A stretch of DNA of 64,000 nucleotides from a bacterium (GTDB lineage: Bacteria > Joyebacterota > Joyebacteria > Joyebacterales > Joyebacteraceae): positions 186,001 to 250,000 of the forward strand of contig JALGZK010000001.1 in NCBI GenBank assembly GCA_025774935.1. The letters run 5' to 3'. Below are positions 16,771 to 26,880 of this stretch, piece after piece (the first letter of the stretch is position 1; each line of letters opens with the position of its first letter). A program made the position numbers and the translations under genes. The notes under the pieces are model-generated. The model did no database searches, had not been told where the DNA came from, and saw nothing but the letters and a program-made list of their open reading frames with translations.

Positions 16771-17066
16771 GCGAGAAGACATGGACCGAGATTCCGATCG
16801 GCGGGGCCATTGAGGAAGCAGGAAACGCCGAGACGTACGAGACCGGATCGTGGAGGACCTACCGGCCGCTCTGGAACGAGGAGACCTGCATCCACTGCCT
16901 TCGCTGCTGGGTGGCGTGTCCGGACTCCTCGATCCTGCTCTCGGAAGGCAAGATGACAGGCATCGACCTCGAGCACTGCAAGGGGTGCGGCATCTGCGCA
17001 TTCGAGTGTCCGGTCGATCCGAAAGCGATCGAGATGAAGCTCGAGACGGACGTGGAGAACGGCTGA
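16767..17066 (+). CDS. porD: 2-oxoacid:ferredoxin oxidoreductase, delta (ferredoxin-like) subunit
   Basis: A 99-residue subunit with two [4Fe-4S] motifs: CIHCLRCWVACP and CKGCGICAFECP. It passes electrons from the alpha/beta core to free ferredoxin. The N-terminal 30 residues (E-T-Y-E-T-G-S-W-R-T-Y-R-P) are typical of PorD/VorD. It overlaps porC and lies 63 nt before porA. Confidence 0.94.
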   Translation: MSEKTWTEIPIGGAIEEAGNAETYETGSWRTYRPLWNEETCIHCLRCWVACPDSSILLSEGKMTGIDLEHCKGCGICAFECPVDPKAIEMKLETDVENG

Positions 17067-17129
17067 CCCAGCGAGAGACAGCCGGGATGGGGATTGCTCC
17101 CGCGTCCCGAGTCGGAAGGGAGACCGTTA

Positions 17130-18311
17130 GTGAGCAGACGACTGATACTGACGGGGAATGACGCGGCCGCCGAGGCGATGAGGCAGATCGACCCGGACGT
17201 CGTGGCCGCGTTCCCGATTACCCCGCAGACTGAGCTCATGCACAAGTTCGCGGAGCACGTCGCGGACGGAGAGGTGAAGGCCGAACTGGTGCTCGTCGAA
17301 TCCGAGCACAGCGCCATGAGCGCGACGGTGGGGGCGGCGGCGGCCGGGGCGAGGTCGATGACGGCGACGTCGGCGAACGGCCTTGCGCTCATGTGGGAGA
17401 TCGTGTACATCGCGGCGTCGTATCGGCTGCCGATCGTGATGCCGGTCGTGAACCGCGCGCTCTCTGGACCGATCAATATCCACTGCGACCACAGCGACAC
17501 GATGGGATGCCGCGACACCGGGTGGATCCAGCTCTACTCCGAGAACGCGCAGGAGGTCTACGACAACGTCATCCAGGCGATCCGGATCGCGGAGTCGCCA
17601 GAGGTGCTCCTCCCGGTGATGGTGACGTTCGACGGCTTCATCATCAGCCACACGGCGGAGGTTCTGGAGGCGCTCGAGGACGACCCTGTGAGGAACTGGA
17701 TTGGCGAGTACAAGCCGAAGTATACGCTGCTCGACACCGACAACCCGATGACCTTCGGTCCTCTCGACCTCCAGGATTACTACTTCGAACACAAGCGCCA
17801 GCAGATGGAGGCGATGCGCGCGGCGCCTGCGACCGTGAAGAAGATCGGGAAGCTCTACGGCGAGATGTCCGGGCGGCCGTACGACCTCATCGAGGGGTAC
17901 CAGCTGGAAGACGCGGAGCTCGCGGTGGTCGCGCTCGGCTCGACGTGCGGGACGGCAAAGGTCGTCATCGACGAGCTTCGCGCAAAGGGGACGAAGGCGG
18001 GGCTCCTCAAGATCAGGTGCTTCCGGCCGTTCCCCGAGGCAGAGATCGCCGCGGCGCTCAAGGGCGCGAAGGCGATCGCCGTACTCGACCGCTCTGTGTC
18101 GTTCGGCGCCCCCGGTGGACCCGTTCACAAGGAGATCAAGGCGGCGCTCTTCGGTTCCGGTTCCTCCGCGGGCCTGGTGAACTACATCTACGGGCTCGGC
18201 GGTCGCGACATCTCGATGGAGCACATCCACGAGGCGTTCGCGGACCTCGAGACGGTCGCCGGTGAGGGAACTCCTGCCGACGCCATTCGGTTCCTTGGAC
18301 TGAGGGAGTAA
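17130..18311 (+). CDS. porA: 2-oxoacid:ferredoxin oxidoreductase, alpha subunit
   Basis: The 393-residue alpha subunit has the pyrimidine-binding start GNDAAAEAMRQIDPDVVAAFPITPQTE (family Y/F-P-I-T-P), an ESEHSAMS segment, and the C-terminal transketolase-like region (KIRCFRPFPEAEI, DRSVSFG). I chose GTG 17130 because GGAAGGGA lies upstream and the family N-terminus starts there; a TTG at 17094 would add 12 residues without support. It pairs with the beta subunit downstream. Confidence 0.93.
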   Translation: MSRRLILTGNDAAAEAMRQIDPDVVAAFPITPQTELMHKFAEHVADGEVKAELVLVESEHSAMSATVGAAAAGARSMTATSANGLALMWEIVYIAASYRLPIVMPVVNRALSGPINIHCDHSDTMGCRDTGWIQLYSENAQEVYDNVIQAIRIAESPEVLLPVMVTFDGFIISHTAEVLEALEDDPVRNWIGEYKPKYTLLDTDNPMTFGPLDLQDYYFEHKRQQMEAMRAAPATVKKIGKLYGEMSGRPYDLIEGYQLEDAELAVVALGSTCGTAKVVIDELRAKGTKAGLLKIRCFRPFPEAEIAAALKGAKAIAVLDRSVSFGAPGGPVHKEIKAALFGSGSSAGLVNYIYGLGGRDISMEHIHEAFADLETVAGEGTPADAIRFLGLRE

Positions 18312-18326
18312 GAAAGGAAGAACCCG

Positions 18327-19256
18327 ATGCCTGGCCTGAAACAGCTGGCACAGCGGCCCGAGCTCATGGCCGGAGGCCATCGCGCGTGCGCGGGATGTCT
18401 GCCTATGACGGCGATGCGTCAGACGCTCCTCACTGCGGGGAAGGACACGGTCTGCGGATGTGCGACAGGGTGCGTGGAGGTGGTGACGACGATCTACCCG
18501 TACACCGCGTGGAGGACGCCCTTCATTCACAGCGCGTTCGAGAACTCCGCCGCGACGATCTCGGGAGCCGAGGCGGCCTATCGCTCGCTCCGGAAGCAAG
18601 GGAGGGTGGACAAGGAGATCAACTTCATCGCGTTCGGCGGTGACGGCGGAACGTACGACATCGGGCTCCAGGCGCTCTCGGGAGCGATGGAGCGCGGTCA
18701 CAACATGCTGTACATCTGCTACGACAACCAGGCCTACATGAACACGGGCATTCAGCGGTCGGGCGGCACGCCCAAGGGAACGGCGACCTCGACGACACCG
18801 GCGGGGAAGGTCGTCCCCGGGAAGAAGCAGTTCCCGAAGCCGCTGACGGAGATCATGATCGCGCACAACATCCCGTACGTGGCGCAGTGCACGCCGGGGT
18901 TCCCCAAGGACCTCTCCGACAAGGTCGAGAAGGCCCTCACGATCGAGGGCCCGGCGTTCATCAACATGCTCGCGCCCTGCACCCGTGGATGGCGGTATCC
19001 GATGGAAGAGTCGATGGAGGTCGCGCGGCTCGCGGTCGACACGTGCCTCTGGCCGATCTTCGAGGTCGAGCACGGCAAGATCCGCGTGACGCGGAAGCCG
19101 AAGGAGAAGGTGCCGATCGCCAAGTGGCTCGAGAACCAGGGACGGTTCCGCCACCTGTTCAAGGAAGAGAACAGGCACATCATCGACGAGATCCAGGAGG
19201 AAATCGACCGCTACTGGGAGCTGCTCCTGAAACGCGAGGAGCTCTCGCAGACGTAG
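18327..19256 (+). CDS. porB: 2-oxoacid:ferredoxin oxidoreductase, beta (TPP) subunit
   Basis: The 309-residue beta subunit binds thiamine pyrophosphate: GGDGGTYDIGLQALSGA followed by YDNQAYMNTGIQRSG is the TPP motif. Cys residues in the A-C-A-G-C and C-G-C-A-T-G-C segments supply the proximal [4Fe-4S] cluster. It ends the por operon 15 nt after porA; pgsA begins 52 nt later. Confidence 0.94.
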   Translation: MPGLKQLAQRPELMAGGHRACAGCLPMTAMRQTLLTAGKDTVCGCATGCVEVVTTIYPYTAWRTPFIHSAFENSAATISGAEAAYRSLRKQGRVDKEINFIAFGGDGGTYDIGLQALSGAMERGHNMLYICYDNQAYMNTGIQRSGGTPKGTATSTTPAGKVVPGKKQFPKPLTEIMIAHNIPYVAQCTPGFPKDLSDKVEKALTIEGPAFINMLAPCTRGWRYPMEESMEVARLAVDTCLWPIFEVEHGKIRVTRKPKEKVPIAKWLENQGRFRHLFKEENRHIIDEIQEEIDRYWELLLKREELSQT

Positions 19257-19307
19257 GCGCCGAGGGGGACGCGCCGGGGCTCCGAGCTCCGCGCGGCGTG
19301 AGAAACG

Positions 19308-19913
19308 ATGAACTGGCCGAACGGACTGACCGTCGCGCGCCTGGTCCTCGGACCGGTCATCCTCATGTGCATCATCTTCGGCGCCGAACGGCTCGCGTTC
19401 TACCTCTTCGTCGTCGCGATGATCACTGACCTCTATGACGGCTACCTCGCGCGCCGGTCGGGCAACGTCACCGAGTTCGGCAAACTGATGGATCCCCTGG
19501 CCGACAAGGTCCTGGTCTCCCTGGTCCTTGTCGGTTTTCTCGTTCTCGGTCTCCCTTACGTCCCGTTCTGGATGGTCGCGGCCATCGTCGGACGCGAGCT
19601 CCTCATTCTCGGGTTCCGGACGGGCGCGCTCAAGAGCCCCGAGGGCTTCGTGACGAGCAGGATCGCGAAGTGGAAGACGGCAGCGCAGATGGCCTGGCTC
19701 GCGTCGGTCCTGCTCTACGTGACGGTCCTCTCGCGGACAGGGGCGTCGCTCAAGGTCCCGGCGTCGCGGCCGGTGGAGGTCGTTCTGTGGGTCCTCGGCA
19801 TCGTCGCGGTCGTGCTCACGATCGTGTCGGGCGCCGAGTACCTGCTGGAGATGCGAGGCGTGGCGCGTCAGCGGGCTGCTGCCGCGCAGGCGAACCCTGA
19901 GAAAAGGGGCTAG
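19308..19913 (+). CDS. pgsA: CDP-diacylglycerol-glycerol-3-phosphate 3-phosphatidyltransferase
   Basis: A 201-residue membrane protein with the CDP-alcohol phosphotransferase motif D-x2-DG-x2-AR-x8-G-x3-D-x3-D, seen from DLYDGYLARR to KLMDPLADK. The N-terminal NWPNGLTVARL is typical of PgsA. It makes phosphatidylglycerophosphate, which the next gene product dephosphorylates; the two are 6 nt apart. The substrate assignment rests on this pairing with pgpA. Confidence 0.92.
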   Translation: MNWPNGLTVARLVLGPVILMCIIFGAERLAFYLFVVAMITDLYDGYLARRSGNVTEFGKLMDPLADKVLVSLVLVGFLVLGLPYVPFWMVAAIVGRELLILGFRTGALKSPEGFVTSRIAKWKTAAQMAWLASVLLYVTVLSRTGASLKVPASRPVEVVLWVLGIVAVVLTIVSGAEYLLEMRGVARQRAAAAQANPEKRG

Positions 19914-19918
19914 CGACG

Positions 19919-20416
19919 ATGGGCAACGGCGCACCACAGCGTCTCTCTCCGATCGTACGCTTCATCGCGACCGGCGCGTTCCTGGGTTACGCTCCCGTTG
20001 CGCCGGGGACGGTCGGCGCGGCGGGATGCGCCGTCGTCCTCTGGTTCCTGGCTCCCGCGATCGGACCGGGCACCGCCCCGCTCGTGGTCTTCGTGCACGT
20101 CCTCTCGGTCCTGGCCCTCGTCGCCGTCTCCGTGTGGGCGTCCGGCGAGGCGGAACGGACGTTTGGGAAGGACGCCTCGCGAATCGTCATCGACGAGTGG
20201 GCGGGGTTCGTCATCGCCATCTTCTTCCTCCCCAAGACCCTGCTGGTCTACGCGGTAGCTTTTGTCGTCTTCCGGGCGATCGACATCCTGAAGCCGTACC
20301 CCGCACGGCGTGCCGAGTCGCTCCCGGGAGGATGGGGCATCGTGATGGACGACGTCATCGCCGGCATCTACACCAACCTCCTCGTGAGACTCATGCTCCT
20401 GGTGCAGGGCGGATAG
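19919..20416 (+). CDS. pgpA: Phosphatidylglycerophosphatase A
   Basis: The 165-residue membrane protein has the PgpA landmarks: FLGYAPVAPGTVGAAG near the N-terminus, IVIDEWAGF in the middle and DILKPYPARRAESLPGGWGIVMDDVIAG. It removes the phosphate from phosphatidylglycerophosphate to give phosphatidylglycerol. The pair pgsA-pgpA shows that ordinary bacterial phospholipids are made, relevant to the GGGP synthase at 26881. pgpA next to cinA is common in bacteria. Confidence 0.94.
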   Translation: MGNGAPQRLSPIVRFIATGAFLGYAPVAPGTVGAAGCAVVLWFLAPAIGPGTAPLVVFVHVLSVLALVAVSVWASGEAERTFGKDASRIVIDEWAGFVIAIFFLPKTLLVYAVAFVVFRAIDILKPYPARRAESLPGGWGIVMDDVIAGIYTNLLVRLMLLVQGG

Positions 20417-20448
20417 CACACCGACCGACGCCCCGCGGAGAAACCCCC

Positions 20449-21696
20449 GTGAACGCAGAGATCATCACGATCGGCCGCGAGCTCCTCGACGGGAGTCTGG
20501 TCGACACGAACACCGCGTACGTCGGGTCGCGGCTGCGTGTCCTCGGCGCGACCGTGACGCGATCGACGAGCGTCCCGGACGACCCCCGGGCGATCGAGGA
20601 AGTGCTCGCGCGGGCCATGAACTCCGCGGACATCGTCATCACGACGGGCGGGCTCGGTCCGACGAGCGACGACCGCACCAAGCACGTCGTGGCCAGGCTC
20701 CTCGACCGACAGCTCGTGCTGGATGAGGAAGTTCTCGCGAGCGTGAGATCTCACTTCGAGTCGCAGGGGCTCGCGATGCCCGAGATCAACCTCTCGCAGG
20801 CGATGATCCCCGAGGGAGCGCGCGCAATCGACAACGCACTCGGGACCGCCCCCGGGCTTCTGCTCGAGCGCGGCGGCGTCATCCTCTTCGTCCTTCCGGG
20901 CGTCCCCGTAGAGATGAAGAGGATGGTCGAAACGTACGTGATCCCCTTCCTCGAGGGGCGCGGCCTCAAGCGCCTCGCCGAGGAGAGGCTCGTCCGGACA
21001 ACCGGCGTGCCCGAGTCCGAGGTGGCCGAGCTCGTCGACCCGGTCGCGAAGCGGCTGGCGCGGACCGACGTGGCCTATCTGGCGTCGGCGACCGGCGTCG
21101 ACGTCCTCCTCATCTGCCGCGGGGAGTCGGCCGCGCAGGCGCGCCGCACGGCCGACCGCGCGGCGGAGCGCGTCGCAGAGCTTCTGGGCGATGCGGTCTA
21201 CGCGACGGGGGAGGATTCGCTCGAACAGGTGGTGGGGTATCTCCTCTCGATGGCGGGGAAGAGCCTCGCGGTCGCGGAGTCGTGCACCGGCGGGAGGCTC
21301 GGGTGGCGCCTCACGAGGGTATCGGGGAGCTCCGAGTACTTCGTCGGCGGCGTGATCTCGTACTCGAACGAGCTCAAGAAGAAGCTCCTGGGTGTCAAGA
21401 CCGGCACCCTCAGGAAGCACGGCGCCGTCTCCGCGGAGGTCGCGGAGGAGATGGCGGACGGCGTCAGGGCCCGAACCAAGGCGGACTACGGCGTCGCGAT
21501 CACCGGGACCGCCGGGCCGGGAGGGGGAACCCCCGAGAAGCCGGTCGGTCTCGTCCACATCGCCGTGTCTTGGGAACGGGGGAGCAGGGGCGAGCGCTAT
21601 CAGTTCCGCGGCGGTCGCGACACCGTCCGCGAGCGCGCCGCGCAGGCCGCCCTCGACCTCCTCAGACGAGCCCTCATGAACCCCCGGGGGACCTGA
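20449..21696 (+). CDS. cinA: CinA family protein (competence/damage-inducible, NMN amidohydrolase type)
   Basis: A full-length 415-residue CinA. The N-terminal MoaB-like COG1058 domain shows IITIGRELLDGSLVDTNT and TTGGLGPTSDD; the C-terminal amidase domain shows AVAESCTGGRLGWRLT and GITGTAGPGGGTPEKPVG, with the catalytic Ser in ESCTGG. The protein hydrolyses NMN and/or ADP-ribose. GTG 20449 is the family start. The stop overlaps thpR by 1 nt, and the run cinA-thpR-recA-recX is often conserved. Confidence 0.95.
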   Translation: MNAEIITIGRELLDGSLVDTNTAYVGSRLRVLGATVTRSTSVPDDPRAIEEVLARAMNSADIVITTGGLGPTSDDRTKHVVARLLDRQLVLDEEVLASVRSHFESQGLAMPEINLSQAMIPEGARAIDNALGTAPGLLLERGGVILFVLPGVPVEMKRMVETYVIPFLEGRGLKRLAEERLVRTTGVPESEVAELVDPVAKRLARTDVAYLASATGVDVLLICRGESAAQARRTADRAAERVAELLGDAVYATGEDSLEQVVGYLLSMAGKSLAVAESCTGGRLGWRLTRVSGSSEYFVGGVISYSNELKKKLLGVKTGTLRKHGAVSAEVAEEMADGVRARTKADYGVAITGTAGPGGGTPEKPVGLVHIAVSWERGSRGERYQFRGGRDTVRERAAQAALDLLRRALMNPRGT

Positions 21697-22295
21697 TGGC
21701 GGTGCGGACGTTCGTCGCTTTGGAGTTGTCCCGCCCCCTCAAAGAAGGCATACTCGACCTCGCCCAGCGCATGGAGGCGCGCGGAGTGCGCGCCAGCTGG
21801 GCGCGTGCGTCGACCCTGCATCTGACACTCAAGTTCCTCGGGGACGTCGAGGAGGAGAACCTGCCCGACGTATTCGAGGCGGTGGCGCGTGCGGCCGCCC
21901 GGGTGGCCCCGTTCTCGTTCGAGTCGAGGTCGCTCGGGGCGTTCCCGTCGCCGCGGCGAGCGGGGGTGCTCTGGGTGGGCGTCGAGGCACCGCAGGAACT
22001 GTGGGACCTCGCGAGGGGCGTCGAAGACGAACTGGCGGGCCTCGGGTTCCCGAGGGAGAAGCGGAGGTTCCGTCCGCACATCACGCTCGGCCGCGTCAGG
22101 AACCCCCGGGACGACGCTCCCGTGGAGGAGCTCCTGAGGACCCTCGAGGCGCCGGCTGAGACGGTGGAGGCCCGCGAGGTCTTCACGATGAGGAGCGAGC
22201 TCAGGCCGGGAGGGGCGGTCCACGAGGTCATCGCGATGGCCCGACTCGCCGGCGGACGCGCTCCCGGTGTGCACGCGGGAGACCAGACCCCTTGA
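21696..22295 (+). CDS. thpR: RNA 2',3'-cyclic phosphodiesterase (2H family)
   Basis: The 199-residue protein has the two H-x-T-x motifs of 2H phosphoesterases, HLTL (in STLHLTLKFLGD) and HITL (in FRPHITLGRVRN), and the start MAVRTFVALEL typical of ThpR/LigT. Members open 2',3'-cyclic phosphates in RNA. The ATG overlaps the cinA stop (TGATG). Confidence 0.93.
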   Translation: MAVRTFVALELSRPLKEGILDLAQRMEARGVRASWARASTLHLTLKFLGDVEEENLPDVFEAVARAAARVAPFSFESRSLGAFPSPRRAGVLWVGVEAPQELWDLARGVEDELAGLGFPREKRRFRPHITLGRVRNPRDDAPVEELLRTLEAPAETVEAREVFTMRSELRPGGAVHEVIAMARLAGGRAPGVHAGDQTP

Positions 22296-22350
22296 AGACA
22301 CCGACCCTTGACGGACGACATTCGCACGACCCCTGACTTCGGAGGAGACG

Positions 22351-23460
<1,110 letters not shown>

Positions 23461-23502
23461 TGTCAGGGCGCTCCCGCGCGGCGGCCCCGGGTCCCAAGCG
23501 AG

Positions 23503-24171
23503 GTGCCGGTGGGCGGACGGATCACGGCCATCGAGAGGGCCAGTGAGGGCTCGGCTCGCGTGGCCGTCTTCGTAGACGGCAGTCGTGCCTTCACGGTGTC
23601 CCAGGACGTTGCCGAGCGACTCGGTCTCGCCGTCGGGGTCGACCTCGGCGAGACCGAGATCGCCACGATCGAGTCGGACGACCGTGTGGGAAAGGCGCGC
23701 GACAAGGCGCTCCGCCTCCTCGCGGTGCGGGCGCGCTCGAGACGCGAGCTCACGGACCGCCTGACGCGCATCGGCCACGAGGCCGACGCCGTCGAGGCGG
23801 TCATCGCCGACCTCGAGGCGTCCGGACTCGTCGACGACGTGGCGTTCGCGAGGGCCTGGGCCGACGAGCGGGTGAGGCTCAAGCCATCCGGGAGAAGAAG
23901 GCTCGAGAGCGAGCTCATCGGCAAGGGCGTCCCGCGGGACGTGATCGCGAACGTCCTCGAGGAGATCTTCGAGGAGCACAGCGAGCTCGAGCTGGCCGTG
24001 AAGGCCGCGGCGAAGAGGACGCGCAGGTTCGTGGGAGGAGCCGTGCCCCCGAAGGAGCGCGCGAGGCTGCGCGCCTTCCTCCTGCGGCGCGGGTTCAGCC
24101 ACGAGGTCGCGACAGCGGTCCTCAGGGGACTGCCGGACGATGACGACGGAGGGATGGATGACGTCGGCTGA
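23503..24171 (+). CDS. recX: Regulatory protein RecX
   Basis: The 222-residue protein has the three-helix repeat pattern of RecX (LLAVRARSRRELTDRL, then GLVDDVAFARAWADERVRLKPSGRRRLESELIGKGV read as separate helices). RecX binds RecA filaments and limits their growth. GTG 23503 after GCGAGG is chosen; GTG 23509 is possible. It follows recA by 42 nt and overlaps alaS by 14 nt; recA-recX-alaS is a common order. Confidence 0.93.
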   Translation: MPVGGRITAIERASEGSARVAVFVDGSRAFTVSQDVAERLGLAVGVDLGETEIATIESDDRVGKARDKALRLLAVRARSRRELTDRLTRIGHEADAVEAVIADLEASGLVDDVAFARAWADERVRLKPSGRRRLESELIGKGVPRDVIANVLEEIFEEHSELELAVKAAAKRTRRFVGGAVPPKERARLRAFLLRRGFSHEVATAVLRGLPDDDDGGMDDVG

Positions 24172-26848
24172 GATCAGGAAGGCGTTCTACGACTACTTCG
24201 TCGAGCGCGGGCACGAGCTCGTGCCGAGCGCTCCGCTCGTCCCCAAGGACGACCCGACGCTCCTGTTCACGTCGGCAGGCATGGTCCCGTTCAAGTCGCA
24301 CTACGTCGCCGAGAACCCGCCGTACCGCCGCGCGGTCTCCATCCAGCGGTGTTTGAGGCTCTCCGATCTCGAGGAGGTCGGCCGGAGCCCGTACCACATG
24401 ACGTTCTTCGAGATGATGGGCAACTTCTCGTTCGGCGACTACTTCAAGAGAGAGACGCTCGAGTGGGGCTGGGACTTCCTGACGAACGTCGTCGGCCTTC
24501 CGGGGGACCGCCTTTGGGCGACCGTCCACACGGACGACGACGAGGCGGAGGACATCTGGCTCTCCTCGATCGGCCTCCCCGCCGAACGGGTCGTGAGGCT
24601 TGGCGACGAGGACAACTTCTGGGGACCCGCGGGGGACGCGGGCCCCTGCGGCCCGTGCTCCGAGGTCCACATGGACATGGGCGTCGAGAAGGGGTGCGGC
24701 CGCGAGGACTGCGTTCCCGGATGTGACTGCGACCGCTTCTTTGAGGTGTGTAACCACGTCTTCCCGCAGTTCCTTCAGAAGGTGGACACGACGCGGGTGC
24801 CCCTGGCCCGTCCCGGGATCGACATGGGGATGGGTCTGGAACGCCTCTGCTGCGTCGTCCAGAAGGTCGACAGCATCTACCAGACCGACCTCCTGAAACC
24901 GATCGTCGAGGCCGCGGCGGGCGAGGTCGAGGCGGCGACGGGCCAGCGTCCTCCGACCGATGAGCTCGGCGTCGGCCTCTCGGTCATCGTCGACCACGCC
25001 CGCGCCGCGACGTTCACGATCGCCGAGAACATCAACCCGTCGAACGAGTCGCAGGGCTACGTCGTCCGTCGGCTCATCCGACGGGCGGTTCGGCGTGGTC
25101 ACGAGTTCGGCATCACCGAGCCGTTTCTCTACCGGCTCGCCGGTGTCGTCATCGAGAACCTCGGTGACGCGCACCCGCACATCGTGCAAAAGCGCGAGCA
25201 CATCGCGCTCGTGATCAAGTCGGAGGAGGAGCGTTTCCACGAGACGCTCTCCGCCGGGTCCCAGCTCTTCGAGGGGATCCTGGAGCGCGCACGGGGCGCC
25301 GGATCGAAGGTGATCCCGGGCGACGAGGCCTTCCGGCTCTACGACACCTACGGGTTCCCGGTCGACCTCACGCGCGAGATGGCAGCGGAACACGGTCTCG
25401 ATGTCGACATGCGCGGCTTCGAGTCCGCGATGGAGGAGCAGAAGGAGCGGGGGCGCCGCGCCTCGTCGTTCGGGAAGGGCGCCGGGACGCGCGAGTGGTC
25501 GGGCGAGGCGGGAGTGCGAGACGGTGGCGCCATCGTGGAGTCGCAGTTCGCGGGATACGATCTCGTGGCCGAGGACGCTGCTGGAACGGAACTCGCCGAC
25601 GGCGGGTCCTACTCCGAGCCCATGAAGGCGACGGTCGTGCGCGTGAGGCCTGCGGCGAAGGACGGCCGCGTAGAGTTCACGCTCGACCGGACGCCGTTCT
25701 ACGCCGAGGCGGGCGGGCAGGTCGCCGACACGGGGACCGTCGACGGCGACGGTGTCACGGTGGCCATCGTGAACGTCTACGTCGAGGACGGGCACTCCGT
25801 GCACGTCGGACGACCCGAGGGCGGCGAGATCCGGCCCAGCATGACCGTCGAGGCCCGCGTCGACCTTGCGCTCCGGAGGCGGACCGAGAAGAACCACACC
25901 GCGACGCACCTCCTGCAAGCGGCCCTGAGGCAGTTCGTGGGCGACCACGTCCACCAGTCGGGATCCTGGGTCGGTCCGGAGCGGCTGCGCTTCGACTTCA
26001 CCCACTTTTCAGAGCTCAACAACGACGCCCTCCACGCGATCGAGGACCGCGTGAACGCGTGGATTCGTGCCGACGTTCCCATCTGTCCGGAGTGGACGGC
26101 GCTCGACGACGCGCTCTCACGCGGGGCCATGGCCCTCTTCGACGAAAAGTACGACGAGGAGGTCCGGGCCGTCTCGATCCCGGGTGTGAGCCTGGAGCTC
26201 TGCGGCGGGACGCACGTCCGAAGGACCGGGGAGATCGGCCTGTTCACCATCGTCTCCGAGGGGAGCGTGGCCGCGGGAGTCCGGAGGATCGAGGCGGTCA
26301 CCGGAGCCGGGGCGCTCGCGCGGGCCCGCGGACACGCGGAACTCGTGCGGGATGCGGCTGGGGTCCTCAAGTGCACGCCGGAGGATCTCACCGGCCGGGC
26401 CCGCGCGCTTCAGGAGGAGCACTCCAGGCTCCGGAAGGACCTCTCGAAGGAACGGCAGAGGTCCGCGGGGGAGACGATCGGGGCGCTCGCGGAGACCGCT
26501 CGTGACGTCGGCGGCGTGCGGGTCGTCTCCGCGCGCACCGAGGCCGCGGACGTCGCCGATCTCAGGACGCAGTCCGACCGGCTGCGCGACGGGCTCGGGA
26601 GCGGCGTCGGCGTCCTCGGGGCAGCGATCGACGGGAGGAACACCGTCATCGCGGTCGTGAGTCAGGATCTGGTCGACGGAGGCCGCGTGAAGGCCGGCGA
26701 CGTCGTCCGAGAGGTGGCACAGCTCATGGGCGGGAAGGGCGGCGGCAAACCCCACCTCGCGCAGGGTGGGGGAGGCGACCCCGAGGGATTGGACGGCGCA
26801 CTCGAGGCGGTCTACGACATCGTGGCGAAGCTCCTGCCGCAGGGATAG
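24158..26848 (+). CDS. alaS: Alanine-tRNA ligase
   Basis: The 896-residue enzyme has class II motifs at the N-terminus (F-T-S-A-G-M-V-P-F, RCLRLSDLEEVG, GNFSFGDYFK), the editing-domain zinc motif NHTATHLL plus CGGTHV, and the C-terminal oligomerisation region ending in GGKGGGKPHLAQGGG. ATG 24158 is chosen because GGAGGG ends 4 nt upstream and the usual N-terminus (TSAEIRKAFYDYF) begins there; ATG 24140 is in frame without a better site. Confidence 0.97.
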   Translation: MTSAEIRKAFYDYFVERGHELVPSAPLVPKDDPTLLFTSAGMVPFKSHYVAENPPYRRAVSIQRCLRLSDLEEVGRSPYHMTFFEMMGNFSFGDYFKRETLEWGWDFLTNVVGLPGDRLWATVHTDDDEAEDIWLSSIGLPAERVVRLGDEDNFWGPAGDAGPCGPCSEVHMDMGVEKGCGREDCVPGCDCDRFFEVCNHVFPQFLQKVDTTRVPLARPGIDMGMGLERLCCVVQKVDSIYQTDLLKPIVEAAAGEVEAATGQRPPTDELGVGLSVIVDHARAATFTIAENINPSNESQGYVVRRLIRRAVRRGHEFGITEPFLYRLAGVVIENLGDAHPHIVQKREHIALVIKSEEERFHETLSAGSQLFEGILERARGAGSKVIPGDEAFRLYDTYGFPVDLTREMAAEHGLDVDMRGFESAMEEQKERGRRASSFGKGAGTREWSGEAGVRDGGAIVESQFAGYDLVAEDAAGTELADGGSYSEPMKATVVRVRPAAKDGRVEFTLDRTPFYAEAGGQVADTGTVDGDGVTVAIVNVYVEDGHSVHVGRPEGGEIRPSMTVEARVDLALRRRTEKNHTATHLLQAALRQFVGDHVHQSGSWVGPERLRFDFTHFSELNNDALHAIEDRVNAWIRADVPICPEWTALDDALSRGAMALFDEKYDEEVRAVSIPGVSLELCGGTHVRRTGEIGLFTIVSEGSVAAGVRRIEAVTGAGALARARGHAELVRDAAGVLKCTPEDLTGRARALQEEHSRLRKDLSKERQRSAGETIGALAETARDVGGVRVVSARTEAADVADLRTQSDRLRDGLGSGVGVLGAAIDGRNTVIAVVSQDLVDGGRVKAGDVVREVAQLMGGKGGGKPHLAQGGGGDPEGLDGALEAVYDIVAKLLPQG

Positions 26849-26880
26849 AGCGAACGCGCCGGACGAAGAGGGGGTTTGGA

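Noticed and set aside
17127-19937. A 936-codon open frame on the minus strand opposite porA, porB and pgsA
   Set aside because: It arises from GC-rich third positions; low-complexity Arg/Asp/His composition and no domain, while the opposite strand has conserved enzymes.
22308-22336. TTGACG upstream of recA as a promoter
   Set aside because: No acceptable -10 at 16 to 18 nt spacing; recA may be read from upstream or from another form of promoter.
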